Positions 35,190-37,627 of a DNA stretch of 37,627 nt are shown piece by piece. Source of the stretch: Verrucomicrobiota bacterium (GTDB taxonomy: Bacteria > Verrucomicrobiota > Verrucomicrobiia > Limisphaerales > VHDF01); contig VHDF01000043.1 of the NCBI GenBank assembly GCA_016871495.1, positions 1 to 37,627 on the forward strand. Direction: 5' to 3'. Made by a program: the position numbers and the translations under genes. The first letter of the stretch is position 1, and the number at the start of each line of letters is the position of its first letter. Under the pieces are notes generated by a model that saw only the letters and a program-made list of their open reading frames with translations, searched no databases and was not told the DNA's origin.

Positions 35190-35453
35190 TTAGGTCGAAG
35201 CCTGGTGGGTGGCGACGGCGGCGGTGATGGAGTTGATATCCCTGAGGATCTCCCGGGCCTTGGGCTGATCCGTGATTTTGAGCCCGAAGTTCTTGTCCAA
35301 AGCCACGACTAGTTGAAGGGCGTCCACGGAGTCCAAGCCCAAGCTGCCGGGCCCGAAGAGAGGCTGATCATCCCGCAGATCCTCGAGGGGCGTTTGCAGC
35401 ATGATGTTGGCGGCCAGCATTTCCCGGATCCGGGGTTTGAGCTCGTCGGACAT
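35190..35453 (-). CDS. Acyl carrier protein
   Basis: An 87-residue acidic carrier protein. The phosphopantetheine attachment site is S42 in LGLDSVDALQLVVALDKNFG, followed by the usual helix III region and a REILRDIN segment. It differs from housekeeping AcpP in having a glycine/proline-rich PLFGPGSLGL before the DSV motif, and no fatty-acid synthesis genes adjoin it. It may therefore serve a dedicated acylation or polyketide-like pathway; a role with the convergent SDR is a guess. The open frame extends upstream to 36134, through a repeat and into the antisense of the next gene; the ATG at 35453 gives the normal protein length. Confidence 0.87.
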   Translation of the reverse strand: MSDELKPRIREMLAANIMLQTPLEDLRDDQPLFGPGSLGLDSVDALQLVVALDKNFGLKITDQPKAREILRDINSITAAVATHQAST

Positions 35454-35527
35454 AAACGTGTTTGGCGCGGGAGGATGGAGAATCCGCCCACGGACGAGAA
35501 GGCAAAAAGTGGCGGGGTGTTGAGCAG

Positions 35528-35571
35528 CCCGAATCATGACCGGGCCGTCATCGACTGGGTCATGATTCGGG
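35528..35571. repeat. Perfect 14-bp inverted repeat
   Basis: CCCGAATCATGACC (35528-35541) and GGTCATGATTCGGG (35558-35571) are exact inverses around a 16-base loop. It lies 75 bp upstream of the acyl carrier protein gene and directly beside copy 3 of the 128-bp element, whose flanking duplication begins inside the right arm. It could be an operator, a terminator-like structure or a REP element used as the insertion target. Confidence 0.6.
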
Positions 35572-35581
35572 TACTCCATCG

Positions 35582-35709
35582 GTGCATCCCGATGTTGCCG
35601 GTGATGCAGGTAGGGCGCGTCCGTCCCGGCGCGCCGCCGGAGCATGATGTTTTGCATCCAGTGGGCGGCGGGCTGGGACAGGCCCGCCCTACCAACAACA
35701 TCGGGATAC
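35582..35709 (-). repeat. 128-bp dispersed MITE/REP-like element, copy 3 (inverted)
   Basis: The same element as at 33-160, on the opposite strand. It is bracketed by a perfect 14-bp direct repeat, CGGGTACTCCATCG at 35568-35581 and 35711-35724, the clearest target duplication of the three copies. It lies between the divergent acyl carrier protein and AAA-FHA genes. Confidence 0.88.
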
Positions 35710-35765
35710 ACGGGTACTCCATCGTCGTCCTTGTTGTTCCTTTGAAAGTCACGTAAAGTCTGATC

Positions 35766-37364
35766 ATGTCCGATGATCGGCACGAGACCCGCGGCTCCGC
35801 GTTCTTCTTCACGGGAGGCACGTTGCGAGCGGACGCGGAATCGTATGTCGAGCGCCCCGCGGATCGGAAATTGCTTCAGGCTCTCAGCCATTCGGAGTTC
35901 TGCTACGTGCTGACTTCCCGACAGATGGGGAAATCCTCGTTGATGGTGCGAACCGCGCGCCGGTTGCGCGAACGCGGGGTTCGGGTCGTGGTGCTCGATT
36001 TGACGGCTCTCGGCCTCAACGTTTCTCCCGAGCAATGGTATGACGGATTCATAGCCCGGTTGGGAAACCAACTTGATCTCGAGTCTGAACTGGAGGAGTT
36101 CTGGCTCGCCAACCGCCAAGCCGGGCCCTTGCAACGCCTGCTCGACAGCTTGGGAAAAATCGTCCTGCCCACCATCGAGAAGGCCGCCCCAGGCCAGGAA
36201 GCCGACCAGCGCCTGGTTATTTTCATCGACGAAATCGACGTGGTCCGAAGCCTTCCCTTCTCTTCCGACGAATTCTTTTCTGGCATCCGCGAATGTTACA
36301 ATCGCCGCGCGCTCGAACCTCGCTGGTCCAAGCTCACGTTTTGTCTGCTGGGCGCCGCAACGCCTGCCGACTTGATTCGCGATCAGAAAATCACGCCCTT
36401 CAATATCGGGCGCCGCATCGAATTGACCGATTTCGGAGATCTGGACACCGTAGGATTGCAGGGCGGACTCCGGTCCGCCTTTGAACCGGTGTTTGCGGGT
36501 TCAGGCGGGGCGAAGGTCCTACCCACCGACACCCGCCGCATGGTGTCGAGAGTCTTGCATTGGACGGGCGGCCATCCCTATCTCACCCAGCGATTGTGCC
36601 GTGCGTTGGCCGAAATCGATCCCAGCATGCATTCGGAACTTTCCGAGGAGCAATTGGTGGATCGCTTCTGCGACGAGCTCTTTCTTTCCACCCAAGCCCG
36701 GGAGCGGGACGACAACCTGCTGTATGTCCGGGACCGCGTCCTCAGGACCAACAAGGATCTCGCGGGCGTGTTGAACCTCTACCAAAAAGCGCTTCAAGAT
36801 GAATTCGTGGCGCCGGAGGAGAATCATCCGCTTTTAGATGAGCTGCGCTTGGCGGGGTTGCTGCGCCTCCGGTCGGACGGCACGGCCATGGAAATTCGCA
36901 ATCGCATTTACCGGAGCGTTTTTGACCAGGGATGGGTCCGCCTGCACCGTCCGGACGCCCTTTTGGTGCGCGAAAACGGGGAACGCATCGCGTTGCGATC
37001 GTTGTGCAACATCGGACGTGCTCCTTCCAATGAGCTGGTGCTGCAAAGCGAACGCGTTTCCCGGCGACACGCGCAGATTCAAATGCAGCCCGGAGGCGAA
37101 TTCTGGCTGGTGGACCTGGGCAGCAGCAACGGCACCCTCCTCAATGGACGTCCGGTGACCTCCCCGATTCCGTTGCGTGACCAGGACTTGATCGAGATCG
37201 GACAGATCCGGCTGGTCTTTCAGCAAGAACGCATGCCCAGAGGAGCCGCGAATCGCGCCACGTCGCATGACGCCACCGTTACGGATACCGTGATCGCCTC
37301 CCGCAGTTCAGTCGCCAAGCACGGACTTCGAAGCCCGCCTCCGCGAGGTCCTTCCGCGTCCTAG
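35766..37364 (+). CDS. AAA-like (AAA_35) ATPase with C-terminal FHA domain
   Basis: A 532-residue cytoplasmic protein. Residues about 14-390 match the AAA-like domain common in cyanobacterial and other signalling proteins: FFTGGTLRADAESYVERPAD at the start, an atypical phosphate loop SRQMGKSSLM (51-60), Walker B LVIFIDEID (150-158), and GAATPADLIRDQKITPFNIG (196-215), the family signature. Residues about 398-486 are an FHA domain that should bind phosphothreonine: G417-R418, S432-x-x-H435 and SSNGTLLNG (453-461) are present. The last 40 residues are rich in serine and threonine and may be phosphorylated. No kinase is adjacent. The combination suggests a phosphorylation-dependent ATPase switch; its target is unknown. 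Confidence 0.85.
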   Translation: MSDDRHETRGSAFFFTGGTLRADAESYVERPADRKLLQALSHSEFCYVLTSRQMGKSSLMVRTARRLRERGVRVVVLDLTALGLNVSPEQWYDGFIARLGNQLDLESELEEFWLANRQAGPLQRLLDSLGKIVLPTIEKAAPGQEADQRLVIFIDEIDVVRSLPFSSDEFFSGIRECYNRRALEPRWSKLTFCLLGAATPADLIRDQKITPFNIGRRIELTDFGDLDTVGLQGGLRSAFEPVFAGSGGAKVLPTDTRRMVSRVLHWTGGHPYLTQRLCRALAEIDPSMHSELSEEQLVDRFCDELFLSTQARERDDNLLYVRDRVLRTNKDLAGVLNLYQKALQDEFVAPEENHPLLDELRLAGLLRLRSDGTAMEIRNRIYRSVFDQGWVRLHRPDALLVRENGERIALRSLCNIGRAPSNELVLQSERVSRRHAQIQMQPGGEFWLVDLGSSNGTLLNGRPVTSPIPLRDQDLIEIGQIRLVFQQERMPRGAANRATSHDATVTDTVIASRSSVAKHGLRSPPPRGPSAS

Positions 37365-37391
37365 CCCGCGTGGCCACAAATCATTGTTTTG

Positions 37392-37627
37392 ATGGACCCC
37401 TCCTGTCTGACGCGCCCCTCCCGCCGCCGGAACTCGACCGGCTTCACGCTCATCGAACTGCTCACGGTGATCGCCATCATCGCGATTCTCGCCGGCATGC
37501 TGCTCCCCGCCTTGTCCAAATCCAAAACCAAAGCCCAGGGCATCAAATGCATGAGCAACCTCAAGCAGTTGAATCTGGCTTGGTTCATGTATGCGGACGA
37601 CAACGGGGAACGGCTCGTCCCCAACGG
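37392..37627 (+). CDS. Prepilin-type N-terminal cleavage/methylation protein (partial)
   Basis: This gene begins at ATG 37392 and is cut by the window end after 78 codons. A short basic leader ending in STG precedes [20 protein letters not shown], the prepilin cleavage site and membrane helix, then [38 protein letters not shown]. This is the same family as the prepilin-like gene at 11421, and the wording [19 protein letters not shown] is typical of the Verrucomicrobia. It starts 27 bp after the AAA-FHA gene, so the two might be cotranscribed. Any H-X9-DG motif would lie beyond the window. Confidence 0.85.
   Translation, partial: MDPSCLTRPSRRRNSTGFTLIELLTVIAIIAILAGMLLPALSKSKTKAQGIKCMSNLKQLNLAWFMYADDNGERLVPN

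Noticed and set aside
35454-36134. N-terminal extension of the acyl carrier protein frame
   Set aside because: It runs through the 128-bp repeat and antisense to the ATPase-FHA gene; the 87-residue protein from 35453 is a complete carrier.

Overview
The window is a GC-rich chromosomal segment that most resembles a verrucomicrobial genome (Pedosphaera/Limisphaerales-like, or a close PVC relative). The lineage call is inferred from gene families: several planctomycete/verrucomicrobial-type surface proteins (DUF1501, DUF1549/DUF1553, DUF1552, DUF1587/1592/1588/1585), a protein with a VPDSG-CTERM-like sorting tail, and prepilin-like proteins with an H-X9-DG motif. No rRNA, tRNA, CRISPR array, prophage or transposase gene was found.

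Layout. 1-370: a 128-bp dispersed repeat and a palindromic operator. 409-3100 (+): a MarR regulator and a bifunctional Aas-type acyltransferase/acyl-ACP synthetase. 3182-3778 (-): a small DUF4114-like exported protein. 4387-13595 (-): a compact five-gene operon, transcribed in the order DUF1552, prepilin-like, DUF1549/DUF1553, DUF1501, DUF1592-family c-type cytochrome. 13918-17093 (+): a serine protease/LamG-like/SirB1 fusion and a SpoU-family RNA methyltransferase. 17094-17625: repeat-rich gap. 17626-18726 (+): a PfkB sugar kinase, probably 2-keto-3-deoxygluconate kinase. 18731-22110 (-): M20 deacylase, family 2 glycosyltransferase and flippase. 22410-24084: LysR regulator divergent from a pirin-like protein. 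24446-26358 (-): RNase HII, YraN, and a methyltransferase with a frameshift. 26375-28276 (+): an HscA-like Hsp70. 28522-30513 (-): a TPR/glycosyltransferase protein split by one in-frame amber codon. 30630-30846 (+): a promoter/operator and terminator pair bounding a possible small RNA. 30886-33972 (-): a second DUF1549/DUF1553 protein. 34299-35453: an SDR oxidoreductase and a convergent acyl carrier protein. 35766-37364 (+): an AAA-like ATPase fused to an FHA domain. 37392-end (+): a second prepilin-like gene, cut by the window edge.

Themes. The DUF1501/1549/1552/1553/1592 proteins form the largest functional group; they are exported, carry heme-binding CxxCH motifs, and are thought to serve surface polymer breakdown or electron transfer, though their biochemistry is poorly known. 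Two other groups concern envelope lipids (MarR-Aas, SDR, acyl carrier protein) and surface glycans (flippase, glycosyltransferases). The features that known genes explain least are three copies of a 128-bp MITE/REP-like element with terminal inverted repeats and flanking direct repeats, a second palindromic repeat family, the orphan transcript candidate, and the protease fusion.
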